From Pelobates cultripes (taxonomy: Eukaryota > Chordata > Amphibia > Anura > Pelobatidae): a stretch of DNA of 64,000 nt. The notes below the pieces were generated by a model that saw only the letters and a program-made list of their open reading frames with translations, made no database searches and had not been told where the DNA came from. Shown piece after piece: positions 53,207 through 64,000 of this stretch. The translations under genes were made by a program, and so were the position numbers. How positions within the stretch are numbered: position 1 is the stretch's first letter; each line of letters opens with the position of its first letter. The stretch spans positions 273,055,444 through 273,119,443 of the forward strand of contig OW240915.1 of the NCBI GenBank assembly GCA_933207985.1, in the 5' to 3' direction.

Positions 53207-55911
53207 TAAGCATAGATAGGGATTTTGTCTGATACACTATATGTATACATGGCACAATCTATGAATAAAATATTAAAACATTAGAAAAAAAACATAGCTA
53301 ACCCTTATTGACCCTAACCATAGCTAAACCTAACTAACCCTACTTAACACTAACAATAAGGATGAGCTGTTTAGTAGATTGGCTATAAATTACAGAGATT
53401 ACATTGCCGTAATTTATGCTAAGGCAAATTATGACAGTGATTGACAGCCTGGGGCCATCAGTCCCTATAACTGGACTGCTGCATCACAAAGGCTGCCAGC
53501 AGCCATTGGTCACTATTACTGGACTGCTGTAGCCAGTATCAGCTATCAATCATGGCTCAGGACTGTTCTGATTGGCTCTCACAGCTCTCCTATGGTATAC
53601 GGCATCCTTTGCAGATTATTACTGGATGTAAACTTGTAACTTTAATAATTAAGGTTTAGACGTATTAATCATTTTTAATTACTATTGAGTGGCCTGTGGT
53701 TATGCTTCATTGAAACAAGTAAGATTTTTTTTTTTCATTTGCAGAGTGGAAATAAATATTGGAGGGAAAAAAAAATATTGGAATAAGTGCCCATGAGATC
53801 AGCTGCCTCCATTAACAGATTAGTCACTTATTATTCCTCTTTGATCACAAGTCACTCTGTGGCCCAGATACAAGTTATCCAGCCTTTTTATTATTTTATA
53901 TTCAGAATCCATTTTTCGAAAGCACGTCAGAAGCGGTTTAAAGCTTGTATTTTACATATCTGGAGGATGCACACATAACTCTTATGAAGATGAATCTCTA
54001 GGCCCTGCTTTTTTGAGTTTACTTCTCAAACTGGATAAAAAATCTAGGATAAAAATGTCATTTTGAGAGATTCACAAGTCGGGTTTTAATTACTTTTCTT
54101 TTGCCCACAAGTTGGACGACAAACTAACATCAAAAGGCGGGAAATCGTGACTGAATTATTTTTCTGGTGGTACCTACCCTATTAGCATCTTATACAGAAC
54201 TCTGAGGATGAATCTTAGATTATAAATAAAAATCAGTCAGACTTCTAAACAAGTCTGTTTGATTCCTGGACTATGAAATGTTTTTCAACCTAATTTAAAT
54301 GCAGTCTCTGCATGTGTTTTATTTACTTAGCAATCAAATTGTTGACGTGTAGAAATCCTCCTGTTACATCCAAAGATATATGAATACAGTAGTTCTAAAA
54401 CATGGGGGTTTTTTTTCCACACATATGAAACTTTTGCCAACATTTTCTGTCACAGAGCTGCCATCTTAGTGATTTGAAGAAACCGATAAATATTAAAGTG
54501 CTTGCTCCAACTTTTTACATTTTCTCTCATTACAAAATTGAAACAATTTTTTTCAGGTTTTGTTTTTTTAAGGAATTTTAGTTGTACATATTTGTACGAT
54601 TTTAATTATATATATTGTTCAAGAATCAATATCAAAATACTTTACATCTGTCCTTCTCACAGTTTTATAAATGCATTAATGTTTCCAAGATTATTAATAC
54701 TATGTTTTTTATATTCCCAAATTTTCAAATATATGGAAATGGAATTTAGAACTCCACACTGATGTATTTAACTCTGTCCATGAACTAACTGCCTCCATCT
54801 TAGCTGATTGTCAATCAACCAATCATTGTTATAAACTCTGATCTTTGCACATGACAGTCACCATAAAGAGACAGAGAGAGAGGAGAGAGAAAAGGAGAAA
54901 TGGAAACAGTATTTCTGTTTCTCCTTTAATGCAATATTTGAGTGCAATTGAGCTGGATCGCGATATAATGACTCAGTCATAACTATACATTCAAAAGAAA
55001 ATTGAGCATCGCATCATTTTCAATATTTTATTTAATGGCACCATTTTCAAACAAGTGACGGTCACGTTTTAAAGGCCTCAAATATAATATTCCTTAGCTC
55101 TATAGAGTATTAAGATATCAGTTGTATTTTTTTAATCCACCAAGATAAATATTTTCCTTAAATGCCATTTCCTTCAGTTCTTCCGCTGACATCCCTGTGA
55201 CAGTGGCCCTCATTAGTGTACATTCAGACGAAGTAGGCCAGCGCATGAAAGTAAAGTCTGCTTTAAGTACCACAGTGGAGCTATTTCAGCCTACAGCAGC
55301 CTCAATTTTAAGAATAAATATAGTGCCAGCCTAAGAAGAAAGGTCTCGGAAGAGCTATAATTAGGAAGATAACTACATAAGTTCTGAACAAAGCTACACT
55401 AATGTTATTCTTACATTAAAACAAAAATCACATTGTGTTTAATATTACAGAACAAGTACCAATCGTAGAGTTTGCTTGTGAATGCTATTTTGTTGCTCAT
55501 TAAAACTAACAGAAAGAATACAACTATGTAGCATGCAATAGAGTTAACTTCTAAGTGAATAAAGTTTTATGTTATTTGGCTCTCTGGCACTGAGATGGCG
55601 TTGCCTGGGAGCCACAGGTGTTTGAGAATAACGACATTTCCTACAAATTATGCATGAGATATGCCATTTCCAGATATCTTTTGTGCAAATGTTATCCATC
55701 ATTCACCTACAATTGATCCTAATAGCATCTATCCAAACTAAAAGCTGGACTCTTAATGCTGGACTCAGGATGGTAAATCTGTATCACATCTCTTGTTGCA
55801 TGTGGGCTACTTCTGCTGCGCTAGGCCAAGTGGAATCAACAAATTGTACAGTGGACTGAAAAACGTAGAAATTCAGAAAAGTGGAACCAAGGATCTACAT
55901 AAATAAATACG
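53207..55911. other. Anonymous AT-rich DNA
   Basis: No gene recognised. Short reiterations of CTAACC type near 53290-53350, a direct repeat around ACTGGACTGCTG (about 53470 and 53520), and an AG-rich tract near 54868-54900. Frames of 63-86 aa have no motif. Confidence 0.5.
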
Positions 55912-56390
55912 TTAAAGGACCACTCTAGGCACCCAGACCACTTCAGCTTAATGAAGTAGTCTGGGTGCCAGGTCCTTCTAGGCTTAACCCATTTTTTCAT
56001 AATTATAGCAGTTTCAGAGAAACTGCTATAATTATGAATGGGTTAAGCCTTCCCCCTAATCCTCTAGTGGCTGTCTCATTGACAGCCACTAGAGGCGCTT
56101 GCGTGCTTCTCACTGTGATTTTCACAGTGAGGCACGCAGCGTCCATAGAAAATTTAAATGCTTTCCTATGAGACCGGAAGCTCTTGCCGCGCGTGCGCAT
56201 TCAGCCGGGGAAGGACGGAGGCGGAGAGGAGGAGGAGAGCTCTCCGCCCAGCGCTGGAAAAAGGTAAGTTTTACCCCTTTCCCCCTTCCAGAGCCGGGCG
56301 GGAGGGGGTCCCTGAGGGTGGGGGCACCCTCAGGGCACTATAGTGCCAGGAAAACGAGTATGTTTTCCTGGCACTATAGTGGTCCTTTAA
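55912..56390 (+). mobile_element. T2-type MITE, family C, copy 2
   Basis: TTAAAGGACCACTCTAGGC ... CACTATAGTGGTCCTTTAA, 479 bp with TTAA edges. It is a chain of hairpins, including 55986-56044, CCTCTAGTGGCTGTC/GACAGCCACTAGAGG, CCCTGAGGGTG/CACCCTCAGGG and CCAGGAAAAC/GTTTTCCTGG. The 110-codon frame is not a gene. Confidence 0.8.
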
Positions 56391-56924
56391 GAGAGCACTC
56401 CAAGCACCACTACCACTATATTGCACTGTAGTGGTCAGGAGTGCTCCTATAGTAAGTAGTCAAACCATTTTAGAACGGTTTAGAACTTGAGGTTCACCTG
56501 GCACTGCTCTATGCATTCACTACTTCAGTCGGGCTGCCGGCAGCGCCTATGCACTTTAAGTCATATGGAGAAACATTGTTTCCACTTCATTCAAGTACTT
56601 CTCTGGTGTGAATGCATACTTCAAGATCACCCAGTTTGTCAGCCTCCTACACTTGCAGGAGTTATACTGCAAGAGCACGGTATTTTTGTGTGCTCAAACA
56701 CAGCTCCTGCAAGTGACAGAAAGTGACGTGCATGGTATGTACAGGCAGTACGTGGATGGTTCAAGAGAAGTGATGCTTCCCAATCTTCATGGAGTTGGGC
56801 TGGATAAAGTCAGATATTTTGCTAAAAAGGAAGAAACGGTGAGTATTTAAGTGGCAAGATTTCAGTGACTGCTTCAGATCACCATAACAGCTCCAGTAAG
56901 ATGTAATGGTGCTTGGAGCATCCC
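56387..56924 (+). mobile_element. T2-like MITE, tentative
   Basis: Starts TTAAGAGAGCACTCCAAGCA, sharing the TTAA of the preceding MITE. GGTGCTTGGAGCATCCCT at 56909-56926 mirrors the start. The right TTAA is not preserved, and a hAT-type element sits just beyond. Small frames inside carry no domain. Confidence 0.45.
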
Positions 56925-56935
56925 TCTGCTGATAC

Positions 56936-58186
56936 CAGGCCCGGACTGGCCATCTCTCCTGGAGGATCTCTCCTGCCGGCCCTGCCGTAGTCCACGGCGG
57001 GCCGGTGGGGAGATCAAAGATCTCCCTCACCCGCCCACATGCAGTATATTGCGACCGGCGTGGAGAGAATGAGGGAGACAGCCAGGAGAGAAACCCAGAG
57101 GAGCTCTAACTTGCAGCTCTGCCGGGTTCCTCTCGCGAGATTTGGAGCATTGCCATGGCAACGCTCCGGGTCTGGTGACAGTGAACTCTAGCCCCACAGG
57201 CTAGAGTTCACTCACCACTAGGACCACCAGGGATGGCAGCAGCAGCAGCAGGATCCCCCCTCCCAGGCATAAGGTAAGAAGGGAGGGGGAAATACAATCA
57301 CTCAAGTCACAGCAGCCTCACTTACTCACACACCCTGGACCCCTGACAATCACAGCACCCTCACTCACACACTTCACCCCTGACACTCACAGCACCCTCA
57401 CTCACACATGTCACCCCTGACACTCACAGCACCCTCACTCACACACACTGCACCCCTGACACTCACAGCACCCTCACTCACACACACTGCACCACTGACA
57501 CTCACAGCATTCTCACTCACACACACACTGCACCACTGACACTCACAGTACTCTCACGCACACACACTGCACCCCTGACACTCACAGCACCCTCACTCAC
57601 ACACACTGCACCCCTGACACTCACAGCACCCTCACTCACACACACACACACTGCACCCCTGACAGTCACAGCACCCTCAATCACACACACTTCACCCCTG
57701 ACAGTCACAGCACCCTCACTCACACACACTGCACCCCTGACACTCACAGCACCCTCACTCACACACACTGCACCCCTGACACTCACAGCACCCTCAATCA
57801 CACACACTGCACCCCTGACACTCACAGCACCCTCACTCACACACACTGCACCCCTGACAATCACAGCACCCTCAATCACACACACACACACTGCACCCCT
57901 GACACTCACAGCACCCTCACTCACACACACTGAACCCCTGACACTCACAGCACCCTCAATCACACACACACACTGCACACCTGACACTCACAGCACCCTC
58001 AATCACACACACACACTGCACCCCTGACACTCACAGGTTCCTCACACGCACACACTGCACCCTCACACACAGCTTCCTCACACGCACATAGCACCCTCAT
58101 GTAAACACAGCACCCACTCGCACACAGCACACACACTGCATCCATCACACACACAGCACAGCAATTTTCTTCCCAGTCCGGCCCTG
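56936..58186. mobile_element. hAT-type non-autonomous element with 8-bp target duplication
   Basis: Ends CAGGCCCGGACTGG and CCAGTCCGGCCCTG are inverted repeats (one mismatch). GCTGATAC flanks both sides exactly (56928-56935, 58187-58194). An 8-bp duplication and CAG...CTG ends are typical of hAT transposons. 1251 bp, no transposase. GC-rich left third, then a long minisatellite. Confidence 0.88.
57300..58160 (-). repeat. 39-bp minisatellite inside the hAT-type element
   Basis: About 20 copies of CACTCACAGCACCCTCACTC ACACACACTGCACCCCTGA. The unit is 13 codons long, so one minus-strand frame (57517-57987) stays open as a repeat of VRGAVCVSEGAVS. This is not a gene. The reverse-complement unit resembles the array at 14961-15290. 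Confidence 0.92.
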
Positions 58187-58194
58187 GCTGATAC

Positions 58195-59112
58195 CATACA
58201 TTTGGTGATGATGCCCCAATGCTGGATCAGTGGGACAGAGCATTCCTGATATGCTTATTTCATTTTACATGAGAGGTAATGTTTTAACTAAACAAGGACT
58301 AGATTTAACAGAGTTTAGGATGTAAATTATTGAGTTGATAGAGAGTGAATGAGAGGTCTACAAAAAAAATGTAAAAACAAAATGAAAAAAATTATTACCA
58401 AAAGTAAAACAAACCCCATAAATAAAATGTGCTTGCCCATTATTCTGTATTATTGCTTCCCATCAGTGAAAGAGCTGTCATGTTAAAAACATTATTTTTG
58501 ATAATCATCTTTTAAGGTGACAGGTACCACCATACAGTCAAAAAACTTTATATTCTGCAGTATTTTTAGAATGTTGTAAGCTAGGACTTTAGAGATATGT
58601 TAATATGGGTTGATTTATAAGTAATTAATAATAAACTGTGTATATACTTTAACCTAATTAAAATGTCCGCAGCAGCTTTTATTTTATTTTTATTTTTTTC
58701 CAAAATAGCATACTTATTTTGTGATTTGCTTTAGGATTGTAATCACATGTTAACTGATGTATCTATTCTGATACTGGTTAAAATGGCATAATGTCATACC
58801 TACCATATTTCTTACAAGATTTATATTAGTGACTCCTGGTCTGAATGTTCTTGTACATTAATTCCCAGGCATGAACGCTAATTTTATATTATGGAAGAGT
58901 ATTTTTTAGCACTTCCTACAAAGTTTTCATTTCCAAATTTTCCACTTCTGCCATTTTGGGATTGTTTCAACAGAGCCTGCTTGTGAAGCTAGCGCCTCCC
59001 CCTATGTGACCAAATTATTATTTTCTCACTTCAAAGTAAGAGGCAGCTGTCTGGGTCACAGTGTTGACATTGTTATGACATGAATTCAGCAGTTTAACTT
59101 TTAATGAAACGT
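58195..59112. other. No feature recognised
   Basis: AT-rich sequence continuing the interrupted target of the hAT-type element. Confidence 0.5.
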
Positions 59113-59547
59113 TTAAGAGGACACTTATCTTTCATTGAGATAAAGTCCCTTGGTGCCATGTACCCCTCGTTTTAACCTTGATACTAAAATATTAACATTC
59201 TGCAGAACGGCAGTATTAATATTCCATGGTTTAAATGCTCTAATAGCTATCACTCAGACTAGAGGTGCTTCTAATGCATCTAATAAGTTTCTGCTAACTA
59301 AGAGAGACCTTCTGATTGGCACAATGCAAAGTTTTGTCTCACCTACACACTGGTCTGCCAATGCTTTCCCACGAGAAAGCACTGGATTCGCTGAGATCAT
59401 CGCTCTCAGTGATCTCAGCCAAGGAGGTGGAGCATCCCCACGCAGACTGACTCTGCAAGGGAGAAATGGTGGGGGCTAGAGACCTAGATGCCTACCAGGG
59501 AACTAAAGCATTAGGTGTACCCATTTATATTCCTACTGTTCCTTTAA
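59113..59547 (+). mobile_element. T2-type MITE, decayed family A copy
   Basis: TTAAGAGGACACTTATC ... CCTACTGTTCCTTTAA. It shares GCCAATGCTTTCC, GCTGAGATCAT and AGCCAAGGAGG segments with the other family A copies but is clearly more diverged. The 109-codon frame is not a gene. Confidence 0.6.
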
Positions 59548-60167
59548 AGACAAGTCAGTTTTAACCTTACATTGTCTTGTAAAAAGTACTTTTCACTTTA
59601 TACTAAATAGTGTTATTTTAAATTATATTTATAATGTTAAGTCTAAAAATACAGCAGACATAGTAATTGCATCTGTTTGCTGCCAAGTAGCTATCAAGAT
59701 AATTCATTACTAAAAATACTCTGTAACCTGCTCCAGATTTCAATAGAGCTTGTCATCCATTACTACAATGTAATACAGCTAGTTGCAAAAATGATTAAAT
59801 TCCCAGGAGATTTATGTACAGCACAGGAAACCCCTCCAACTGCCATTAAAATTTCATGGAACTATTTTCAGTGACAGACCATTCTGACCAGATAGATGAG
59901 GCTCCACTGCACTCAATCTTGCTTACCGTACAGTAAACTACATCAGAACGAGCATTGTCCAGCCTCATACACCTTGTCGAGATCATGGATTGCAAATTCA
60001 GTATTAATGGTTATCTGTCAAATGAAATTTTTTTATAGTTCAAATTTTGAGTCCAGTAGTGCTATAAAGTAACATATCAAGTGTTATTTTAAGGCAGGCC
60101 TTGCATGGCATTACTAAGATTTATCATGTAAAAGTGTAACCGATTCTCATAAGGTATTAATAATGCC
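59548..60167. other. No feature recognised
   Basis: AT-rich sequence without recognisable content. Confidence 0.5.
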
Positions 60168-60510
60168 TTAAAGGAACACTCCACATCCCAAAAGCACTTT
60201 AGCTTGCTGAATTGCTTTATGGGTGATGAGTACCCTAGTTTAACACCAGTTTATAAAAATGCTGATTTCTTTAAGAAACCAGCAGTTTTATAAATTAACT
60301 AAGAACTCCCTGTGGCTGTCAATCAAGCAGCCAAGAAGGATTCCTTCCTACTTGAGCGTACCTGCCTCCCCCTCCCTCACAAAGCTCAGACCCGCTCCAG
60401 ACATGTGCGTTAGTGCACGTAACAGTGTGCGCGTGCGTGTGCGCGGGCACCAAGTCAGAGAGGCTTCTCAATCATTTTTAACTATGTGGCAGTAGAGTGC
60501 TCCTATACTA
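60168..60510 (+). mobile_element. T2-like MITE, one end clear
   Basis: Starts TTAAAGGAACACTCCACATC. The opposite side carries AGAGTGCTCCTATACTATA near 60496 as a partial mirror. Internal CTGCTGGTTTCTTAA-type hairpin (about 60261-60292). The end is uncertain. Confidence 0.55.
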
Positions 60511-62352
60511 TAAATGCGTTTCAGATAAAATAGCTCACTGTGGCCAATCCATATTGGTATGTAAGAGGCCTTGGAAGTGAATATTATTTGTATATTTGTA
60601 CTAGAAATCACGTATTTTTAGAGAAAGCTGGTAATGAAAGACGCTGTAAGATACGAATTGCGATCGTAGTTGTGTTTTGATTGACTTCTTGGTGTTATCA
60701 GCCAGTTAAAATCTAGCTATGGCTAAGCTTCTGATCAGTGACCAGAAAATTAACAGAAAACCATAAATTAACGGAATCCCCGTCTCTTATCAGTAGTAAA
60801 TGTATAAGTAATACAAACATGCTTTGGCTTCTTTAAATAAAGTACAAAAATAAAAATTAGATGTTAACAAAAGTTAACCAATAATTGCTACTTTTTTTTA
60901 ATCCAGCCCTAGTAGCAATAATTAATTAAAAAGGAAGTTGTTAGTGAATTTCATAATTGCATGTATATGAATAAAAACTAGAGGTATATTAAAAAGCTGT
61001 CTAGTTTGAAAACATAGCACCATGTTCTGTTAACACGCTTTTTCTGGCAAATTATACCGTGTGCATCTGTCTTCAGTTATAGTCAATATATTATTTTTTT
61101 ATGAGACAAATAACACAAATTGATCAAAATTAATTATCATTAATTTTAACATATGTCTAATATGTAGTGCTCTATTTTGTGAATATGTTTGTATAATTAA
61201 CAACTTAATGTCCCAAATATCTCTACCTATTGGGAAGGTAAAATTTGAGTGTAGTTTAGCGATGTACAAGCCCAGCTGAATCCTGGGGGCATCACTAGTC
61301 TAATACTACTTATCTTATCCCAGGATTCCACCTGCATTTTACAGGGAAAAACAGAGCGATTAAGTTCTAGAACCTCCCCATATATTAGGCTGAAGGCCTA
61401 TATTTTACTTTTAGTCCTATTACAACTGCTCTAAACTGACAGAATACTAGCTCGGCTTACTCATTTGGATACACTGTAGACACTCTTCTAAACAAGGAAA
61501 ACAAAATAGAAACGAAGAGACGTCCGTACTGAACCAAATATTGGCATATCCAATTCATCTGTCCTAGATAAAAAATAGCTTTTTAAAAGTGGGGGAAATT
61601 GTTTCACATGGATTGCACTGGCCTTGAAGATTCCAGATTTGTATTGAGTATTTAGTGACACTAAAAGCATCCAAGGATGCATGCTTTTAGAAATAATATT
61701 AATACATGAATAAAATAATCTAAAAATAATGTCCATGCTGCGACCGATCTATATTTTGTCACTGATGACTCATCACTTTGTCAATCTTTATTTTAAGGGT
61801 CAATCCACCGCATTTAGCATGAGTTTTCATTCCCTTGACTCGAAGCCATCGTATTCTTATTTCTCAATCTTAAACATTCCTCTAATATATTACTTTATTA
61901 CAATCCGGTTAATTTAAAAAAAGAAAACACAGAGTTTCTCATATTCTTCATTCTGACATGCAACAAAAATAACAGAAAATCTCTTCGTCATAAACATATC
62001 ATTGTATTTATTACTGCAAGATGTAGATGCACTGCTTCATAATTTTCTAAAAGTAGAACAGTTGCCATAGTAACCAATTTTCTCTGTGAAGTGTAATTAA
62101 TAAGGAAGTAGGAAAGTACATTATACATACATATTCTGCTGCCTTCAAGAAATGAAAAAGTTGCAGTTACATGTTAGATCTGATCTTAACCCTTATAAGT
62201 GACAGATGGATACACAACTCTTCTTCTAAAAAATATGTTGTAAATCCTACCTGCACCCACACAAGGCTTACCATTTAAATAAAAAAATAAAACTACTCAG
62301 TTGTGGCATTTCATCATTTAGATGACCAAAAGCCGTACACAAAATATATATG
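60511..62352. other. Anonymous AT-rich DNA
   Basis: No gene or named repeat. Frames of 62-82 aa without motifs. Confidence 0.5.
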
Positions 62353-62920
62353 TTAAAGGGACACTATAGTCACCAGAACAAATACAGCTTAATGTAGTTG
62401 TTTTGGTCAGTATAGGCAGTCCCTTTCAGGCATTTTCATGTAAACACTGTCTTTTCAGAGAAAAAACAGTGTTTATATTACCCCCTAGGGGCACCTCCAG
62501 TGGCCACTCCTCAGATGGCCACTAGAGGTGCTTCCTGGGTCAGTGCTGCACAGTGTGACTGCCATTCAGTGTCTCCACACTCTGCATTGAGATGCTGAAT
62601 TTTCCTCATAGAGATGCATTGATTCAATGCATCTCTATGAGGAGGTGCTGATTGGCCAAACTGGTGTTTGGCCCCACCCCCATGCTGACTACTTGCCGAT
62701 TTCAGCCAATCCAATGCTTTCCCTAGAGGAAAGCATTGGATTGGCTGAAATCATCAATTCTAATGATTTCCCCCAAAGATGCAGATCGGGGGTGGGGCCA
62801 GTGCCGGCAAACCTGCGTGGTGCTGGAGAAAGGGTAAGTAAATCGCCACTAAATGGTGGTTTCAATACTATAGGGTCAGGGATACATGTTTGTATTCCTG
62901 ACCCTATAGAGTTCCATTAA
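62353..62920 (+). mobile_element. T2-type MITE, family A, copy 3
   Basis: TTAAAGGGACACTATAGTCA ... CCCTATAGAGTTCCATTAA. Same internal hairpins (GAGATGCATTGATTCAATGC, CCAATCCAATGCTTTCC and its complement) as 19086-19631 and 33039-33589. Confidence 0.78.
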
Positions 62921-62967
62921 AGATCACTGCATTCCATAAACAAAAATAAGCTACAGGTCCTTGAACA

Positions 62968-63200
62968 CAGGGCTGGACTGGGAATGAAAAGCAGCCGTGG
63001 AAAAAAATTCTATACCAGCCCCATGATGCATCGCACCAACATAGTATGCAGATATGGAAGCGGGAAAAAAACCCTGAAAACTGTCACTCAAACGTGAAAG
63101 AAAGCACTCATAGGGCTTCAAAATAAACAAAAGAGTGGATTTATTGTAAGCTGACGTGCATTTGCATATACTCAATGTTTCAGTCCATTTTCTTAATATA
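62968..63200 (+). mobile_element. hAT-type element, 5' end fragment
   Basis: CAGGGCTGGACTGGGAATG resembles the terminus of the hAT-type element at 56936. No opposite end was found before the next MITE at 63201. The 114-codon minus frame overlapping it is not a gene. Confidence 0.5.
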
Positions 63201-63696
63201 TTAAAGGACCACTCTAGGCACCCAGACCACTTCAGCTTAATGAAGTGGTCTGGGTGCCAGGTCCTTCTAGGGTTAACCCATTTTTTCATAAACATAGCAG
63301 TTTCAGAGAAACTGCTATGTTTATGAATGGGTTAAGCCTTCCCCTAATCCTCTAGTGGCTGTCTCATTGACAGCCACTAGAGGCGCTTGCGTGCTTCTCA
63401 CTGTGATTTTTACAGTGAAAGTACGCTTATGCTCATAGAAGCATTGGAGAATGCTTTTCTCGATGTGACCGCTGAATGCCAAGACAGCTCTTCTCCGCTA
63501 CAAGGCAAGTATTCAGCCCACGGGCGATCGGAGAGGAGAGAGGAGGTAGAAGAGTTTCCACCTGCTGAAAAAGGTAAGTTTTACCCTTTTCCCTTTCCAG
63601 AGCCGGCGGAGGGAAATCTGAGGGTGGGGGCACCCTCAGGGCATTATAGTGCCAGGAAAACGAGTATGTTTTCCTGGCACTATAGTGGTCCTTTAA
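63201..63696 (+). mobile_element. T2-type MITE, family C, copy 3
   Basis: TTAAAGGACCACTCTAGGC ... CACTATAGTGGTCCTTTAA, 496 bp, closely related to 55912-56390, with two compensating base-pair changes in the hairpin 63275-63333. Confidence 0.8.
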
Positions 63697-63869
63697 GAAA
63701 GTTTGGTCATTTGGACTGAAATTGTGAATGTATGTTATTGCACAGCAGTAAAGAAAATGATGTTATCTAGTTTGTTTTTTTTTAAGTAATAAGAGTGCAC
63801 TCTTCACTTTGACTTACAACTAGATAAATTTCAGTCAGCGCCAATTCAAATCACATAGAAAAGCATTGG

Positions 63870-64000
63870 GGGCTATTGCGCATGTGTGGCAAAACGCTGT
63901 GCTTCACCGCACCAATCAGCATCTCCTCACAGAGATGCATTGCATCAATGCATCTCGATGGGGAGAGATCAGCGCCTCCATGCAGAATGCGCAGCACTGG
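63870..64000 (-). mobile_element. T2-type MITE, family A, partial copy at the window edge
   Basis: ACCAATCAGCATCTCCTCAC ... GATGCATTGCATCAATGCATC corresponds to the inner part of the copy at 33039-33589. It runs off the window. Confidence 0.55.

Noticed and set aside
57517..57987. 156-aa repeat protein VRGAVCVSEGAVS
   Set aside because: The minisatellite unit is 39 bp, a multiple of three, so one frame stays open by arithmetic.

Overview
This is a 64 kb stretch of non-coding, repeat-dense DNA from a vertebrate. An anuran amphibian is the best guess. That is an inference from three repeat types: many short TTAAAGGRR-ended elements of the T2 MITE type described from Xenopus, a Gmr1-like Ty3/gypsy retrotransposon, and a Penelope-like element with frog-style tails. 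No exon of a host gene, no tRNA or rRNA gene and no CRISPR array was recognised. The only long meaningful reading frames belong to mobile elements.

Positions 1-15290 are a mosaic of one satellite (unit about 21-26 bp) and LTR retroelements of one family. The satellite occupies 1-452, 761-2355 and 4238-5088 and changes orientation near 369. A 308-bp LTR piece (453-760) sits inside it. Next come a divergent U3-like piece (2356-3090), a minus-strand LTR (about 3141-4013), and a plus-strand element E (LTR 5089-6249, tRNA-Leu-type primer site, broken gag). E is interrupted by the LTR end of minus-strand element F (6559-8198). F is interrupted by the LTR end of minus-strand element G (8199-14960). 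G is almost complete: LTR, primer site, gag-protease, integrase, reverse transcriptase-RNase H, LTR. Integrase precedes RT, the gene order of the Gmr1 clade. Its LTRs differ at about 8 positions in 1166, so the copy is young, but its flanks show no target-site duplication. A GT-rich minisatellite follows.

Positions 15291-34210 are mostly anonymous AT-rich DNA with scattered MITEs, microsatellites, minisatellites and a 1.7-kb TTAA-flanked element full of palindromes (20751-22425).

Positions 34215-38895 hold a Penelope-like retroelement. ORF1 is a coiled-coil protein. ORF2 carries reverse transcriptase and a GIY-YIG endonuclease. A hammerhead ribozyme lies in the 3' region. ORF1 contains an in-phase TTTTTTA slippery heptamer whose -1 frame stays open into ORF2.

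Positions 38896-64000 carry two head-to-head Tc1-like remnants, foldback DNA (43784-44248, 44484-44572), several T2-type MITEs, a 439-bp duplication flanking a 985-bp insert, and a 1251-bp hAT-type element with an exact 8-bp target duplication and an internal 39-bp minisatellite.
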